From NCBI RefSeq assembly GCF_000155975.1, contig NZ_GG730299.1, forward strand, positions 2,332,104-2,396,103: a DNA stretch of 64,000 bases. The letters are read 5' to 3'. The stretch comes from Citrobacter youngae ATCC 29220. GTDB taxonomy: Bacteria > Pseudomonadota > Gammaproteobacteria > Enterobacterales > Enterobacteriaceae. Shown piece after piece: positions 1 through 9,717 of the stretch. The position numbers and the translations under genes were made by a program. The notes beneath the pieces are model-generated. The model did no database searches, was not told the DNA's origin, and was given only the letters and a program-made list of their open reading frames with translations. Each line of letters opens with the position of its first letter. Position 1 is the stretch's first letter.

Positions 1-391
1 CAATCCCTACGCCGCCTGCGGTGGTGCTATTATCCGAGGAGGAAACGGCCAGCAGGTTATTGTTAGTGATGTCCGTCTGACCAGAGAAAGCAACCGCGGC
101 GGTAGCAGCAACTTTCGGGTCGCAGTCGTTCAGTACGATAGTGAACGGAATTTGTGCCGTGGTATCACCGACGGCAGTAAAACTGGCGGTACGATACTGG
201 CCTAATGTGACAACCTGATCGGACGACTGAGTACTGACTGCACAGGCTGCATTGACCAGTTCACCTTCAAAATGAACAGTACCGCCGCTAACGCTTACCG
301 GATCGGTCGCTGCCGGCTCGGCCGCAACCGCTGCGCCCGCAACTAACATCAGGCTGGCAATAACAGAAGAGGCTATTAATTTATGTTTCAT
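1..391 (-). CDS. fimA: Type 1 major fimbrial subunit FimA, N-terminal part (gene runs off the window)
   Basis: Seen: an open frame of 130 codons from ATG at 391 to the window edge. It starts MKHKLIASS with a Sec signal peptide ending near AAVAAE. The mature part has the [21 protein letters not shown] and LNDCDP segments, whose two cysteines form the pilin disulphide. Known: FimA polymerises into the rod of type 1 fimbriae through donor-strand exchange after FimC/FimD chaperone-usher export. The sequence matches the Salmonella type of FimA rather than E. coli SfmA, and in Salmonella fimA also lies beside folD, divergently. The 3' end and the rest of the fim operon would lie to the left of the window. 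Confidence 0.93.
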   Translation of the reverse strand, partial: MKHKLIASSVIASLMLVAGAAVAAEPAATDPVSVSGGTVHFEGELVNAACAVSTQSSDQVVTLGQYRTASFTAVGDTTAQIPFTIVLNDCDPKVAATAAVAFSGQTDITNNNLLAVSSSDNSTTAGGVGI

Positions 392-965
392 GGATTTCCC
401 TTGAATTACACACATCCGGCTCCGGCGTCCTGCGGGATCCGTTTGAATCATTATCGACATTAAATGTCAGGCTAATTATCTCTGCATCCTGTAAAGATAT
501 ATATCGCAAGAGAATTAGCTAACCTTTACCCAACTCTCCGAGTATTTGATTCACTAATTAATCTTCGCGAATATGACTATTCGTCACAGCGTTAAATTAA
601 ACATTTAAATTAATGAAAAATACCTGCAAATCCTTTTAATAGCCCTGGCTTATTCTTATTGGGATCCAGGAAAAGTCTGGGTAAAAATGAGGTAAAAGAC
701 ACCATAATCAGACGTAACAGACTGGTTTATGGTGCATTACCCCTGAAAAGACCAGGGTGATGAGTTGTTTCATTCACGTTAAATTTGATTAGCATGCTCA
801 TGAATTATGCGTAGGGCTTCTGCGTCTGTGCTGGTCCTGCTCGCTGAGCGCATTCCCCCGCTATCGCACGTAAAAACGCAAACGAAAACTGACAGCACGC
901 CCTGCTTCTGACAAAATAGTGACATCCCCCTTCGATTTAACGTAACAGACGGAATCCTCTCTCTG
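392..965. other. Intergenic region between divergent fimA and folD
   Basis: This 574-base gap has no convincing gene. It must hold the promoters of both fimA (leftward) and folD (rightward). The stretch near fimA (about 470-660) is AT-rich. Two dyads are visible: GGTAA..CACCATAA at 691-707 facing TTATGGTGCATTACC at 727-741, and ACCCCTG (739-745) facing CAGGGT (753-758). A PurR-like half-site lies at 876-884. I could not assign a function to the dyads. Confidence 0.7.
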
Positions 966-1832
966 ATGGCAGCAAAGATTATTGACGGTAAAACGATTGC
1001 GCAGCAGGTGCGCTCTGAGGTTGCTCAAAAAGTTCAGGCGCGTTTAGCGGCTGCATTACGCGCCCCGGGCCTGGCTGTTGTGCTGGTAGGCAGCAACCCG
1101 GCTTCGCAGATTTATGTCGCAAGTAAACGCAAAGCCTGTGACGAAGTGGGATTTGTCTCCCGCTCTTATGACCTACCTGAAACCACCAGCGAGGCGGAGC
1201 TTCTTGAGCTGATTGATACGCTCAACGCAGATACCACCATCGACGGTATCCTGGTACAACTGCCGTTACCGGCGGGTATCGACAACGTTAAAGTGCTGGA
1301 GCGCATTGCGCCGGACAAAGACGTCGACGGCTTCCACCCGTATAACGTCGGTCGTCTGTGTCAACGCGCGCCGCGTCTGCGTCCATGTACCCCGCGCGGG
1401 ATTGTGACCCTGCTTGAGCGTTACAACATCGATACCTATGGTCTTAATGCCGTAGTGATTGGCGCCTCGAATATTGTCGGTCGCCCGATGAGCATGGAGC
1501 TGCTGCTGGCTGGCTGCACCACTACGGTTACCCACCGATTCACCAAAGATCTGCGTCGCCACGTAGAACATGCGGACCTGCTGATCGTTGCCGTCGGCAA
1601 ACCGGGTTTTATTCCCGGTGAATGGATCAAAGAAGGTGCGATTGTGATTGATGTCGGCATCAACCGTCTGGAGAATGGTAAGGTTGTTGGCGATGTGGTC
1701 TTTGAAGATGCTGCCGCGCGTGCGTCATATATCACGCCGGTACCCGGCGGCGTAGGCCCAATGACGGTCGCCACACTTATCGAAAACACGCTGCAGGCGT
1801 GTGTTGAATACCATGATGTAAAGGACGTTTAA
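966..1832 (+). CDS. folD: Bifunctional methylenetetrahydrofolate dehydrogenase / methenyltetrahydrofolate cyclohydrolase FolD
   Basis: FolD interconverts 5,10-methylene-THF, methenyl-THF and 10-formyl-THF in the cytosol and supplies formyl groups for purines and initiator tRNA. The 288 residues match the usual length. The YVASKRK motif (about residues 50-56) carries the catalytic lysine (K54). Also visible are the VQLPLP substrate motif, the NADP-binding GASNIVGRP loop near residue 165 and the C-terminal PGGVGPMT signature. The ATG at 966 follows GGAATCC. One base separates its stop from ybcJ, so the two are probably co-transcribed. Purine synthesis genes (purEK) lie 4.5 kb downstream but are a separate unit. 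Confidence 0.98.
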   Translation: MAAKIIDGKTIAQQVRSEVAQKVQARLAAALRAPGLAVVLVGSNPASQIYVASKRKACDEVGFVSRSYDLPETTSEAELLELIDTLNADTTIDGILVQLPLPAGIDNVKVLERIAPDKDVDGFHPYNVGRLCQRAPRLRPCTPRGIVTLLERYNIDTYGLNAVVIGASNIVGRPMSMELLLAGCTTTVTHRFTKDLRRHVEHADLLIVAVGKPGFIPGEWIKEGAIVIDVGINRLENGKVVGDVVFEDAAARASYITPVPGGVGPMTVATLIENTLQACVEYHDVKDV

Positions 1833-1833
1833 G

Positions 1834-2046
1834 ATGGCCACATTTTCACTGGGTAAACACCCACACGTTGAACTCTGCGATTTGCTGAAGCTGGAAGGCT
1901 GGAGCGAAAGCGGCGCCCAGGCAAAAATTGCTATTGGCGAAGGGTTAGTGAAGGTCGACGGCGTTGTTGAAACGCGTAAACGCTGCAAAATCGTTGCCGG
2001 TCAGACCGTCAGCTTTGAAGGTCACAGCATTAACATCGTCGCATGA
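1834..2046 (+). CDS. ybcJ: Small S4-domain RNA-binding protein YbcJ
   Basis: A 70-residue protein that is essentially one S4-like RNA-binding fold: residues about 10-60 contain the LLKLEGWSESGAQAK helix-turn and the VKVDGVVETRKRCKI loop typical of S4_2 domains. It almost abuts folD (stop 1830-1832, start 1834), as in E. coli. Known: the structure of E. coli YbcJ shows an S4-type fold. Its RNA target is not known to me. Confidence 0.95.
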   Translation: MATFSLGKHPHVELCDLLKLEGWSESGAQAKIAIGEGLVKVDGVVETRKRCKIVAGQTVSFEGHSINIVA

Positions 2047-2169
2047 TCCCCGAGGTCGGATGAGGTTAACGCCCTGTCCGGCCACTGCCCCCTCATTTTC
2101 AGAAAATGACTTCATCACCACTTCACAGTGAACGGTTAGCATGTTGTTTTTCCACTCGAAGCGAACATC

Positions 2170-2694
2170 ATGCCTACTATCGTTACCCATGCGGCCGTTC
2201 CACTCTGTTTAGGGTTAGGACTCGGACTTAGCGTTATCCCCCCACGATTACTGTTTACTGGCGTCGTTCTGGCCATGCTGCCGGATGCCGACGTTCTGTC
2301 GTTTAAGCTCGGCGTCGCCTACGGCAACGTGTTTGGTCACCGTGGATTTACCCACTCGCTGCTGTTTGCCTTCGTGGTGCCGCTGCTCTGCGTATTGATA
2401 GGTCGACGATGGTTTAAAGCCGGACTGATTCGCTGCTGGCTATTCCTGACGGTTTCACTGTTATCGCACAGTCTGCTGGATTCGATCACCACCGGCGGCA
2501 AAGGCGTCGGCTGGCTGTGGCCGTGGTCGGATGAACGCTTCTTCGCGCCGTGGCAGGTGATTAAAGTCGCGCCGTTTGCGCTGTCACGCTATGCCACGCC
2601 GTACGGGCACCAGGTGATTATTTCGGAATTATTGTGGGTGTGGCTACCGGGGATGGTGATGGTGGGCGTGCTGCGGTGGTATCGGAAATATTAA
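2170..2694 (+). CDS. ybcI: Inner membrane protein YbcI (DUF457, predicted membrane-bound metal-dependent hydrolase)
   Basis: A 174-residue, very hydrophobic protein with about four membrane segments. It has the DUF457/YdjM signature: a histidine near the N-terminus (THAAVPL), ADVLSFK, GHRGFTHS and SLLDSITTGGKGVGW. The conserved His and Asp residues suggest a metal site, which is the basis for the family's hydrolase label; no activity is established to my knowledge. The gene follows ybcJ after 123 bases that include a degenerate REP-like stretch. It is followed by a clear BIME. Confidence 0.9.
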   Translation: MPTIVTHAAVPLCLGLGLGLSVIPPRLLFTGVVLAMLPDADVLSFKLGVAYGNVFGHRGFTHSLLFAFVVPLLCVLIGRRWFKAGLIRCWLFLTVSLLSHSLLDSITTGGKGVGWLWPWSDERFFAPWQVIKVAPFALSRYATPYGHQVIISELLWVWLPGMVMVGVLRWYRKY

Positions 2695-2696
2695 TA

Positions 2697-2780
2697 TGCC
2701 GGATGCGACGCGCTGCGTCTTATCCGGCCTACCGTTCATCCCATCGTAGGCCGGATAAGGCGTTAGCCGCCATCCGGCAA
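2697..2780. repeat. REP pair (BIME) between ybcI and cysS
   Basis: Two REP units in opposite orientation, GCCGGATGCGACGCG..TTATCCGGCCTAC and GTAGGCCGGATAAGGCG..CATCCGGC, occupy the gap between the convergent ybcI and cysS genes. REP units are transcribed as stem-loops that protect mRNA 3' ends and can bind gyrase. Confidence 0.93.
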
Positions 2781-2787
2781 TAGAGAG

Positions 2788-4173
2788 TTACTTACGACGC
2801 CAGGTGGTGCCCTGCGGGCCGTCTTCCAGCACAATGCCCATCTCATTCAGACGGTCACGCGCGGCGTCGGCCGCCGCCCAGTCTTTGGCTTTACGCGCGT
2901 CCAGACGCTGCTGGATTAACGCTTCAATTTCAGCGACTTCACCGTCATCCGCCTGCGCGCCGCTTTGCAGGAACGCTTCGGGCTCCTGCTCCAGCAGGCC
3001 CAGCACGCTGGAGAGCTTGCGCAGATGCGAGGCCATACCGTTCGCCGCCGCCATATCTTCACCCTTCAGGCGGTTAACTTCACGCGCCATATCAAACAGC
3101 ACGGAGTATGCTTCCGGGGTGTTGAAGTCGTCGTCCATCGCTTCAATGAAACGCGCTTCAAAGGCCTCGCCACCCGCAGGGGCTACGGATTTGTCAGTGC
3201 CGCGCAGCGCGGTGTACAGACGTTCCAGCGCGGAACGCGCCTGTTTCAGGTTCTCTTCGCTGTAGTTCAACTGGCTACGGTAATGACCCGACATCAGGAA
3301 GTAGCGAATGGTTTCGGCGTCGTAGTATTTCAGCACGTCGCGCACGGTAAAGAAGTTGCCCAGCGATTTGGACATTTTCTCGCGGTCAACCATCACCATC
3401 CCGGAGTGCATCCAGTAGTTCACGTATTCGCCATCGTGCGCACAGGTGGACTGGGCGATTTCGTTTTCATGGTGCGGGAACATCAGATCCGAACCGCCGC
3501 CGTGAATATCGAAATGGTTGCCCAGCTGTTTGCAGTTCATCGCCGAACACTCGATATGCCAGCCCGGACGACCCGCGCCCCATGGAGACGGCCAGCTCGG
3601 CTCGCCCTCTTTGGACATTTTCCACAGCACGAAGTCCATCGGGTTGCGCTTCACATCAACCACGTCAACGCGTGCGCCAGCCTGCAGCTGATCCAGATCC
3701 TGGCGTGACAGTTGACCGTAGTTCGGGTCAGTCGGCACGTCGAACATGACGTCGCCGTTATCGGCGACATAGGCGTGGCCTTTGGCAATCAGCTGTTCGG
3801 TGATCTCAATAATCTCGGCAATATGGTGCGTCGCGCGAGGTTCCAGATCCGGGCGCAGAATATTCAGCGCATCGAAATCGCTATGCATTTCCGCAATCAT
3901 GCGATCGACCAGCGCGACAAAGCTCTCGCCGTTTTCATTCGCGCGTTTGATGATTTTGTCGTCAATATCGGTAATGTTGCGCACATACTTCAGCTTATAG
4001 CCGAGGAAGCGCAGATAGCGCGCCACGACGTCGAAAGAAACGAAGGTACGTCCGTGACCAATATGACAGAGATCGTAAACGGTAATACCACACACGTACA
4101 TGCCGACTTCCCCGGCATGAATAGGTTTGAATTCCTCTTTTTGGCGCGTCAGTGTATTAAAGATTTTTAACAT
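2788..4173 (-). CDS. cysS: Cysteinyl-tRNA synthetase
   Basis: Class I aminoacyl-tRNA synthetase, monomeric and cytosolic, charging tRNA-Cys. It has 461 residues, the normal length. The HIGH signature is CHIGHGRTF near residue 37 and the KMSKS signature is [12 protein letters not shown] near residue 265. The zinc site that selects cysteine is formed by the Cys in CGITVYD, the Cys in ECSAMNC, and His/Glu in PHHENE. A C-terminal helical domain (about 340-461) recognises the anticodon. The start ATG at 4173 has only a weak upstream Shine-Dalgarno sequence. It is divergent from the lipoprotein gene at 4377. Confidence 0.98.
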   Translation of the reverse strand: MLKIFNTLTRQKEEFKPIHAGEVGMYVCGITVYDLCHIGHGRTFVSFDVVARYLRFLGYKLKYVRNITDIDDKIIKRANENGESFVALVDRMIAEMHSDFDALNILRPDLEPRATHHIAEIIEITEQLIAKGHAYVADNGDVMFDVPTDPNYGQLSRQDLDQLQAGARVDVVDVKRNPMDFVLWKMSKEGEPSWPSPWGAGRPGWHIECSAMNCKQLGNHFDIHGGGSDLMFPHHENEIAQSTCAHDGEYVNYWMHSGMVMVDREKMSKSLGNFFTVRDVLKYYDAETIRYFLMSGHYRSQLNYSEENLKQARSALERLYTALRGTDKSVAPAGGEAFEARFIEAMDDDFNTPEAYSVLFDMAREVNRLKGEDMAAANGMASHLRKLSSVLGLLEQEPEAFLQSGAQADDGEVAEIEALIQQRLDARKAKDWAAADAARDRLNEMGIVLEDGPQGTTWRRK

Positions 4174-4376
4174 CGAAGATTCCGTGTAGACGTGTGTGAT
4201 AATAAAGTCTGTATAATACCCATAATTTGGACTGGAAGCACACTTTGTAAGGTGTGTGCCAGCCAGACATTGCCCGAATTGTTACAGTCCCTGAATTCCG
4301 ACTATCGATTATTTACCGCTCGCGTATACTGCCACCACGCAACAAAACATGTCAGAAGGCAAAAGGATTCGCGCCC

Positions 4377-4844
4377 ATGTCAGCTATCCCATCCCGCGTA
4401 GCACGCTGTGTTATCTTTACGCTCCCCTTTCTGCTCAGCGGCTGCATTTATCATGATTATCCCGCCCCGCAAGTTGAAGGCACGTTAACTCACGCGGGAG
4501 AACCGCTGGCTGGGGTAGCGGTTTCGTTAACTGAATTCGATCGCCAAATCGCCACGGTGCAAACCGACAGCAACGGGCATTTTTTACTCGTACCGCAAGG
4601 GGACTGGCAGGTGTTTATTCCCATTGGGCCACAGGATCGTTTAAGTCGCTGGACGCTGACCACAACCGACCACCAGGGACAAGAACTGAACATTTATACC
4701 GATGGGCGCTTTGGCGGGGCTTTCTCGGGCTATTCGGGGAATGACCGGGTGAAATTGAGCTGTGAGCTATCGCCTGCGGAGACGAAGAATAATCAGCAGG
4801 AAAGTAATCCATTGTGCGAACCTATTCCCGATAGCGCCCCCTGA
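4377..4844 (+). CDS. Small lipoprotein with a carboxypeptidase-regulatory-like beta domain, function unknown
   Basis: Start chosen at ATG 4377, with AAGGA ten bases upstream; an in-frame extension back to 4254 lacks a start signal. The 155-residue product begins with a basic, hydrophobic leader ending in the lipobox LLSGC (Cys near residue 23). The mature part (VEGTLTHAGEPLAGVAVSLTE..QTDSNGHFLLVP) reads like a carboxypeptidase-regulatory/transthyretin-like beta sandwich. I recall a domain of unknown function of this kind (possibly DUF6795) but cannot confirm it. K-12 has no gene here between cysS and ppiB, so it is accessory relative to E. coli. Likely anchored to a membrane on the periplasmic side. 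Confidence 0.8.
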   Translation: MSAIPSRVARCVIFTLPFLLSGCIYHDYPAPQVEGTLTHAGEPLAGVAVSLTEFDRQIATVQTDSNGHFLLVPQGDWQVFIPIGPQDRLSRWTLTTTDHQGQELNIYTDGRFGGAFSGYSGNDRVKLSCELSPAETKNNQQESNPLCEPIPDSAP

Positions 4845-4963
4845 TTACGGCGACTTACTCTCATTTTGCAAGGTGATCGAATCCTGCGGTTATGCTATAA
4901 CACACCCCTAACTCTGACCCTTGACAGGGTCGAAGCACCAATCTATCGGAACAGGATGCAAAA

Positions 4964-5458
4964 ATGGTTACTTTCCACACTAATCACGGCGATATCGTAA
5001 TCAAAACGTTTGATGATAAAGCGCCTGAAACAGTTAAAAACTTCCTGGACTACTGCCGCGAAGGTTTTTATAACAACACCATTTTCCACCGTGTTATTAA
5101 CGGTTTCATGATCCAGGGCGGCGGTTTCGAGCCAGGCATGAAGCAAAAAGCCACGAAAGAAGCGATCAAAAACGAAGCGAACAACGGTCTGAAAAACACC
5201 CGTGGTACGCTGGCAATGGCGCGTACTCAGGCTCCGCACTCCGCAACCGCACAGTTCTTCATCAACGTTGCTGACAATGACTTCCTGAACTTCTCCGGCG
5301 AAAGCATGCAGGGTTGGGGTTACTGCGTGTTTGCTGAAGTTGTTGAAGGCATGGACGTGGTTGATAAAATCAAAGGCGTTTCTACGGGTCGCAGCGGTAT
5401 GCACCAGGATGTGCCTAAAGAAGACGTCATCATCGAAAACGTGACCGTCAGCGAGTAA
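4964..5458 (+). CDS. ppiB: Cytoplasmic peptidyl-prolyl cis-trans isomerase B
   Basis: A single-domain cyclophilin of 164 residues without a signal peptide, so cytosolic. It speeds proline isomerisation during protein folding. The cyclophilin core is clear: [13 protein letters not shown] (catalytic Arg near residue 43), a conserved Gln in AQFFIN, and [20 protein letters not shown] near the C-terminus. It ends two bases before the GTG of lpxH, so the two genes are probably one transcript, as in E. coli. Confidence 0.98.
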   Translation: MVTFHTNHGDIVIKTFDDKAPETVKNFLDYCREGFYNNTIFHRVINGFMIQGGGFEPGMKQKATKEAIKNEANNGLKNTRGTLAMARTQAPHSATAQFFINVADNDFLNFSGESMQGWGYCVFAEVVEGMDVVDKIKGVSTGRSGMHQDVPKEDVIIENVTVSE

Positions 5459-5460
5459 TC

Positions 5461-6183
5461 GTGGCGACACTGTTTATTGCAGATCTTCACCTCTGCACGG
5501 AAGAACCGGCGATCACCGCCGGTTTTCTGCGTTTTTTAGCCGGAGATGCGCGAAAAGCCGATGCGCTATACATTCTCGGCGACCTGTTCGAAGCCTGGAT
5601 TGGCGACGACGACCCTAATCCGCTACACCACGAAATAGCCGCAGCAATCAAAGCGCTGGCTGATTCCGGCGTGCCCTGCTTTTTCATTCATGGCAACCGT
5701 GATTTTCTGCTCGGCAAACGTTTTGCCCGTGAAAGCGGCATGACTCTGTTACCCGAAGAAAAAGTGCTCGACCTGTATGGTCGCAAGGTACTGATCATGC
5801 ATGGCGACACGTTATGCACCGACGACGCTGGCTATCAGGCGTTTCGCGCCAAAGTGCATCAACCCTGGTTACAGAAGCTGTTCCTTGCTCTGCCATTGTT
5901 TATTCGTCAACGTATTGCCGCGAAAATGCGCGCCGACAGCAAAGCGGCCAACAGCAGCAAGTCGCTGGCGATTATGGATGTGAATCAGCAGGCCGTCATT
6001 AGCGAGCTGGAAAAACATCAGGTCCAGTGGCTGATTCACGGTCATACCCACCGCCCGGCAGTCCACGAACTCACGGCCAACGGCCAACCCGCTTTCCGCG
6101 TGGTATTAGGCGCATGGCACACCGAAGGTTCGATGATTAAAGTCACGCCAGACGACGTTGAACTGATCGCATTTCCGTTTTAA
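5461..6183 (+). CDS. lpxH: UDP-2,3-diacylglucosamine diphosphatase LpxH
   Basis: Fourth step of lipid A synthesis: hydrolyses UDP-2,3-diacylglucosamine to lipid X and UMP at the inner face of the inner membrane. The 240 residues carry the calcineurin-like metallophosphoesterase motifs in order: ADLHL (about 8-12), [11 protein letters not shown] (about 40), GNRDF (about 79), MHGDTLC (about 114) and HGHTHRP (about 195). It uses a GTG start at 5461, two bases after the ppiB stop. Confidence 0.98.
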   Translation: MATLFIADLHLCTEEPAITAGFLRFLAGDARKADALYILGDLFEAWIGDDDPNPLHHEIAAAIKALADSGVPCFFIHGNRDFLLGKRFARESGMTLLPEEKVLDLYGRKVLIMHGDTLCTDDAGYQAFRAKVHQPWLQKLFLALPLFIRQRIAAKMRADSKAANSSKSLAIMDVNQQAVISELEKHQVQWLIHGHTHRPAVHELTANGQPAFRVVLGAWHTEGSMIKVTPDDVELIAFPF

Positions 6184-6213
6184 TTCCCTGCCAAAACGCG
6201 TCTTTCCACAAAT

Positions 6214-6229
6214 ACGCAATCGTTTTCCT
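6214..6229 (+). promoter_or_regulatory. PurR operator upstream of purEK
   Basis: ACGCAATCGTTTTCCT matches the 16-bp purine repressor consensus (ACGCAAACGTTTTCNT type). The position, 70-90 bases before purE, is the same as in E. coli, where PurR with hypoxanthine or guanine represses purEK. Confidence 0.88.
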
Positions 6230-6301
6230 TCACGGTAAAACATGCTATTCTCTCTCGCCTCTAAAGCAGTGTGAAGCACACCCACAGGAGTTTTCAGACG
6301 C

Positions 6302-6811
6302 ATGTCTTCCCGCAATAATCCGGCGCGTGTCGCCATCGTGATGGGGTCCAAAAGCGACTGGGCTACCATGCAGTTCGCCGCCGAAATCTTCGAAATGCTG
6401 GACGTTCCACACCATGTTGAGGTCGTCTCCGCCCACCGTACCCCGGACAAACTGTTCAGCTTCGCCGAAGGCGCTGAAGAGAACGGCTATCAGGTGATTA
6501 TTGCCGGCGCCGGTGGCGCTGCACATTTGCCAGGCATGATTGCAGCGAAAACGCTGGTGCCTGTCTTAGGCGTTCCGGTGCAAAGCGCCGCGCTGAGCGG
6601 TGTCGACAGCCTCTATTCCATTGTGCAGATGCCCCGCGGCATTCCGGTGGGCACGCTGGCGATCGGCAAAGCGGGCGCAGCCAATGCGGCGCTGCTGGCA
6701 GCACAAATTCTCGCAACACACGACAAAGCGCTGCACCAGCGTCTGAACGCCTGGCGCAAAGCGCAAACCGATGAAGTATTAGAGAACCCGGATCCGCGAG
6801 GTGCGGCATGA
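6302..6811 (+). CDS. purE: N5-carboxyaminoimidazole ribonucleotide mutase PurE
   Basis: Converts N5-CAIR to CAIR in purine synthesis; class I PurE forms an octamer. The 169 residues have the VIMGSKSDW phosphate-binding start (about 14-22), the SAHRTP motif with the catalytic histidine (near 45), and [11 protein letters not shown]. First gene of purEK; its last codons overlap purK by four bases (ATGA). Confidence 0.98.
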   Translation: MSSRNNPARVAIVMGSKSDWATMQFAAEIFEMLDVPHHVEVVSAHRTPDKLFSFAEGAEENGYQVIIAGAGGAAHLPGMIAAKTLVPVLGVPVQSAALSGVDSLYSIVQMPRGIPVGTLAIGKAGAANAALLAAQILATHDKALHQRLNAWRKAQTDEVLENPDPRGAA

Positions 6812-7875
6812 AGCAGGTCTGCGTTCTCGGCAATGGTCAGCTAGGACGCATGCTGCGTCAGGCCGGTGAGCCGCTGGGTATTGCGGTCTGGCCCGTCGGG
6901 CTGGACGCTGAACCAGCTGCGGTGCCTTTTCAGCAAAGCGTGATCACCGCTGAGATTGAGCGCTGGCCGGAAACGGCGCTCACCCGCGAACTGGCGCGTC
7001 ATCCGGCGTTTGTTAACCGCGATGTCTTCCCGATCATTGCCGACCGTCTGACGCAAAAACAGCTTTTTGACAAACTCGGCCTGGCCACCGCGCCGTGGCA
7101 ATTACTGGCAGATAAAAGCGAATGGCCCGCGGTGTTCAACAAACTCGGCGAGCTGGCGATTGTGAAGCGCCGCGTCGGCGGCTACGACGGTCGTGGACAG
7201 TGGCGTTTACGCGCCAATGAAACCGAACAACTGCCGGACGACTGCTACGGCGAGTGCATTGTCGAGCGGGGAATCAACTTCTCCGGTGAAGTCTCGCTGG
7301 TGGGCGCACGCGCGCACGACGGCAGCACCGTCTTCTATCCGCTAACCCACAACCTGCACCAGGACGGCATTCTGCGCACCAGCGTGGTATTCCCGCAGGC
7401 TAACGCCAGACAACAGGCGCAGGCCGAAGCGATGCTTTCTGCCATCATGCTGGAGCTGGGCTATGTCGGCGTGATGGCGATGGAGTGTTTCATCACCCCG
7501 GAAGGTCTGCTGATTAATGAACTGGCCCCACGCGTGCACAACAGCGGGCACTGGACGCAAAACGGCGCCAGCATCAGCCAGTTTGAACTGCACCTGCGCG
7601 CCATTACCGGCCTGCCGTTGCCGACGCCGGTTGTGAACAATCCTTCTGTGATGGTAAACCTGATCGGTAGCGACCTGAACTACGACTGGCTGAAGCTGCC
7701 GCTGGTGCACCTGCACTGGTATGACAAAGAGGTGCGCGAAGGGCGTAAGGTGGGTCACCTGAACCTGAGCGACAGCGATACCGCACGTCTGAGCGCCACG
7801 CTGGAAGCGCTTATCCCTCTGCTGCCGCCGGAGTATGCCAGCGGTATTATCTGGGCGCAGTCCAAGCTGAAATAA
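6808..7875 (+). CDS. purK: 5-(carboxyamino)imidazole ribonucleotide synthase PurK
   Basis: ATP-grasp enzyme making N5-CAIR from AIR, bicarbonate and ATP, the substrate of PurE. The 355 residues contain a Rossmann-like N-terminus ([14 protein letters not shown]), the ATP-grasp core with [14 protein letters not shown] near residue 125, [15 protein letters not shown], and the metal site [25 protein letters not shown]. Its start overlaps the purE stop, so translation is coupled. Confidence 0.98.
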   Translation: MKQVCVLGNGQLGRMLRQAGEPLGIAVWPVGLDAEPAAVPFQQSVITAEIERWPETALTRELARHPAFVNRDVFPIIADRLTQKQLFDKLGLATAPWQLLADKSEWPAVFNKLGELAIVKRRVGGYDGRGQWRLRANETEQLPDDCYGECIVERGINFSGEVSLVGARAHDGSTVFYPLTHNLHQDGILRTSVVFPQANARQQAQAEAMLSAIMLELGYVGVMAMECFITPEGLLINELAPRVHNSGHWTQNGASISQFELHLRAITGLPLPTPVVNNPSVMVNLIGSDLNYDWLKLPLVHLHWYDKEVREGRKVGHLNLSDSDTARLSATLEALIPLLPPEYASGIIWAQSKLK

Positions 7876-7885
7876 GCCATTAATG

Positions 7886-7913
7886 CCGGGGAATTGATTT
7901 TATCCTTCCCCGG
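7886..7913 (+). terminator. Stem-loop after purK, possible terminator
   Basis: CCGGGGAA (7886-7893) pairs perfectly with TTCCCCGG (7906-7913) around a 12-base loop, 11 bases after the purK stop. The downstream bases (TCCCTCTTCT) are pyrimidine-rich but are not a T-run, so termination may be partial. Confidence 0.5.
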
Positions 7914-7971
7914 TCCCTCTTCTGGCGCGTAAAATCCCCTCCATTGCTGTTTTGTATTCTCAGGATCAAAT

Positions 7972-9057
7972 ATGAACGATGGAACGGACTATCGCGCAAT
8001 TCTGCTCGCCGATACGCCGATAATCGATGTACGCGCCCCGGTCGAATTTCAACAGGGCGCGATGCCGGGCGCAGTCAATCTCCCCTTAATGAACGATGAC
8101 GAACGCGCCGCCGTCGGTACCTGCTATAAACGTCAGGGGCCCGAGGCCGCCCTCGAATTGGGCCATCAACTGGTCTCGGGTGAAACCCGCCAGCAGCGCA
8201 TGAAGGCGTGGCAGGATGCCTGTCGTCAGCACCCAAAAGGATATTTATGCTGCGCGCGCGGCGGTCAGCGTTCGCATATTGTGCAGCAGTGGCTGCATGA
8301 ATCCGGCATTGACTACCCGCTGATAAAAGGCGGCTACAAAGCTCTGCGTCAGGCGGTGATACAGCTGACTGAAGAATTGGTGCAAAAACCGATCGTCTTA
8401 ATCGGCGGCTGTACCGGGAACGGTAAAACGCAGCTGGTACAACAGCAGCCGAACGGTGTGGATCTTGAAGGGCTGGCGCATCATCGCGGTTCCTCGTTTG
8501 GACGAACCGTGGAACCACAGCTAAGCCAGGCGAGTTTTGAAAACCTGCTGGCGGTCAACATGCTCAAAATCGACAGCCGACAGGATCTGCGCCAGTGGGT
8601 GCTGGAAGATGAAGGCCGGATGATCGGCGCTAACCATCTGCCAGAATGCCTGCGCGAGCGCATGACCGAGGCCTCCATTGCGGTGGTGGACGATCCTTTT
8701 GAGCTGCGTCTGGAACGGCTGCGCGAGGAGTATTTCGTGCGCATGCACCACGATTTTACCCACGCTTACGGGGAAAATCAGGGCTGGCAGGAATACAGCG
8801 AATATCTGCACCACGGCCTGTTTGCTATCCGCCGTCGTTTGGGTTTGCAGCGCTTTGCCGAGCTGACCGCCCTGCTCGACGTGGCGCTAGACGAACAGCA
8901 GGCGACGGGCAGTACCGACGCCCATATGGGCTGGCTGGTACCGTTGCTCAACGAGTATTACGACCCGATGTATCGTTATCAACTGGAAAAGAAGGCCGCG
9001 AAAATCGTCTTTCGCGGCACATGGCAGGACGTTGCCGGATGGCTTAACGCGCAGTGA
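7972..9057 (+). CDS. selU: tRNA 2-selenouridine synthase SelU (MnmH)
   Basis: Replaces sulphur by selenium in 2-thiouridine at the wobble position of tRNA-Lys, Glu and Gln, by way of a geranylated intermediate, using selenophosphate. The 361 residues contain an N-terminal rhodanese domain (IDVRAPVEF near residue 19, active-site CCARGGQRS near 96) and a P-loop domain ([11 protein letters not shown] near 144). Its stop at 9055-9057 directly abuts the stop of the convergent sfbC-like gene. Confidence 0.97.
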   Translation: MNDGTDYRAILLADTPIIDVRAPVEFQQGAMPGAVNLPLMNDDERAAVGTCYKRQGPEAALELGHQLVSGETRQQRMKAWQDACRQHPKGYLCCARGGQRSHIVQQWLHESGIDYPLIKGGYKALRQAVIQLTEELVQKPIVLIGGCTGNGKTQLVQQQPNGVDLEGLAHHRGSSFGRTVEPQLSQASFENLLAVNMLKIDSRQDLRQWVLEDEGRMIGANHLPECLRERMTEASIAVVDDPFELRLERLREEYFVRMHHDFTHAYGENQGWQEYSEYLHHGLFAIRRRLGLQRFAELTALLDVALDEQQATGSTDAHMGWLVPLLNEYYDPMYRYQLEKKAAKIVFRGTWQDVAGWLNAQ

Positions 9058-9717
9058 TCAGCGTCTGTCGCGCTTATCCGCGCGTTTCGCCAGCCAGTCG
9101 CCCAGCACCTGCACGACCTGCACCAGAATAATCAGCGCGACGACGGTGACGATCATGACCTGGGTTTCATAGCGGTAATAACCAAAGCGAATCGCCAGGT
9201 CGCCTACCCCGCCGCCTCCGACAATCCCGGCCATCGCGGAATAGCCAATTAAACTCACCAGCGTGATCGTCAGCCCACGCAGCAGTCCCGCGCTGGCCTC
9301 CGGTAGCAGCACGGTGCAGATGATACGCATCGGGCTGGCGCCAAAAGCCTCCGCCGCCTCAATAATGCCTTTATCCACTTCACGTAGCGCGCTATCCACC
9401 AGCCGGGCATAAAAAGCAATCGCCGCCACGGAAAGCGGCACGGAGGCGGCAATCGGTCCAATGGTGTTCCCGAGCAAAAACTGGGTTAACGGCAGCAGCA
9501 GCACCAGCAGGATCACAAACGGCACCGAACGAATGATATTCACCAGCACGGAGCTAAGCAGATACACAAAACGGTTTTGCCAGAATAAATGCCTGTCGGT
9601 GACGAAAATAAGAAAACCGAGCGGTAGACCGCCAATAATCGCCAGCACCGTAGAGATGCTTAGCATCTGGAAGGTTTCATTAAACGCCAGCGTCAAATCA
9701 GGCAATAAATCATCCAC
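9058..9717 (-). CDS. sfbC: ABC transporter permease, MetI type (SfbC-like)
   Basis: A 219-residue inner-membrane permease with about five membrane segments. It has the EAA loop (EAAEAFGASPMRIICTVLLPEA, about residues 140-160) of MetI-type permeases. Last gene of a three-gene set with the ATPase (8-base overlap) and binding protein. Known: a homologous Salmonella locus was named sfbABC and linked to iron. The family signature (MetI plus NIL-domain ATPase plus MetQ-type binding protein) points instead to methionine or a related amino acid. I am sure of the family, less sure of the substrate. Confidence 0.87.
   Translation of the reverse strand: MDDLLPDLTLAFNETFQMLSISTVLAIIGGLPLGFLIFVTDRHLFWQNRFVYLLSSVLVNIIRSVPFVILLVLLLPLTQFLLGNTIGPIAASVPLSVAAIAFYARLVDSALREVDKGIIEAAEAFGASPMRIICTVLLPEASAGLLRGLTITLVSLIGYSAMAGIVGGGGVGDLAIRFGYYRYETQVMIVTVVALIILVQVVQVLGDWLAKRADKRDRR

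Noticed and set aside
2697..2780. Repeated palindromes in many gaps considered as a CRISPR array
   Set aside because: The units are REP/BIME with the GCCGGATG..CGCCTTATCCGGCCTAC consensus, in single or paired copies without regular spacers or cas genes.
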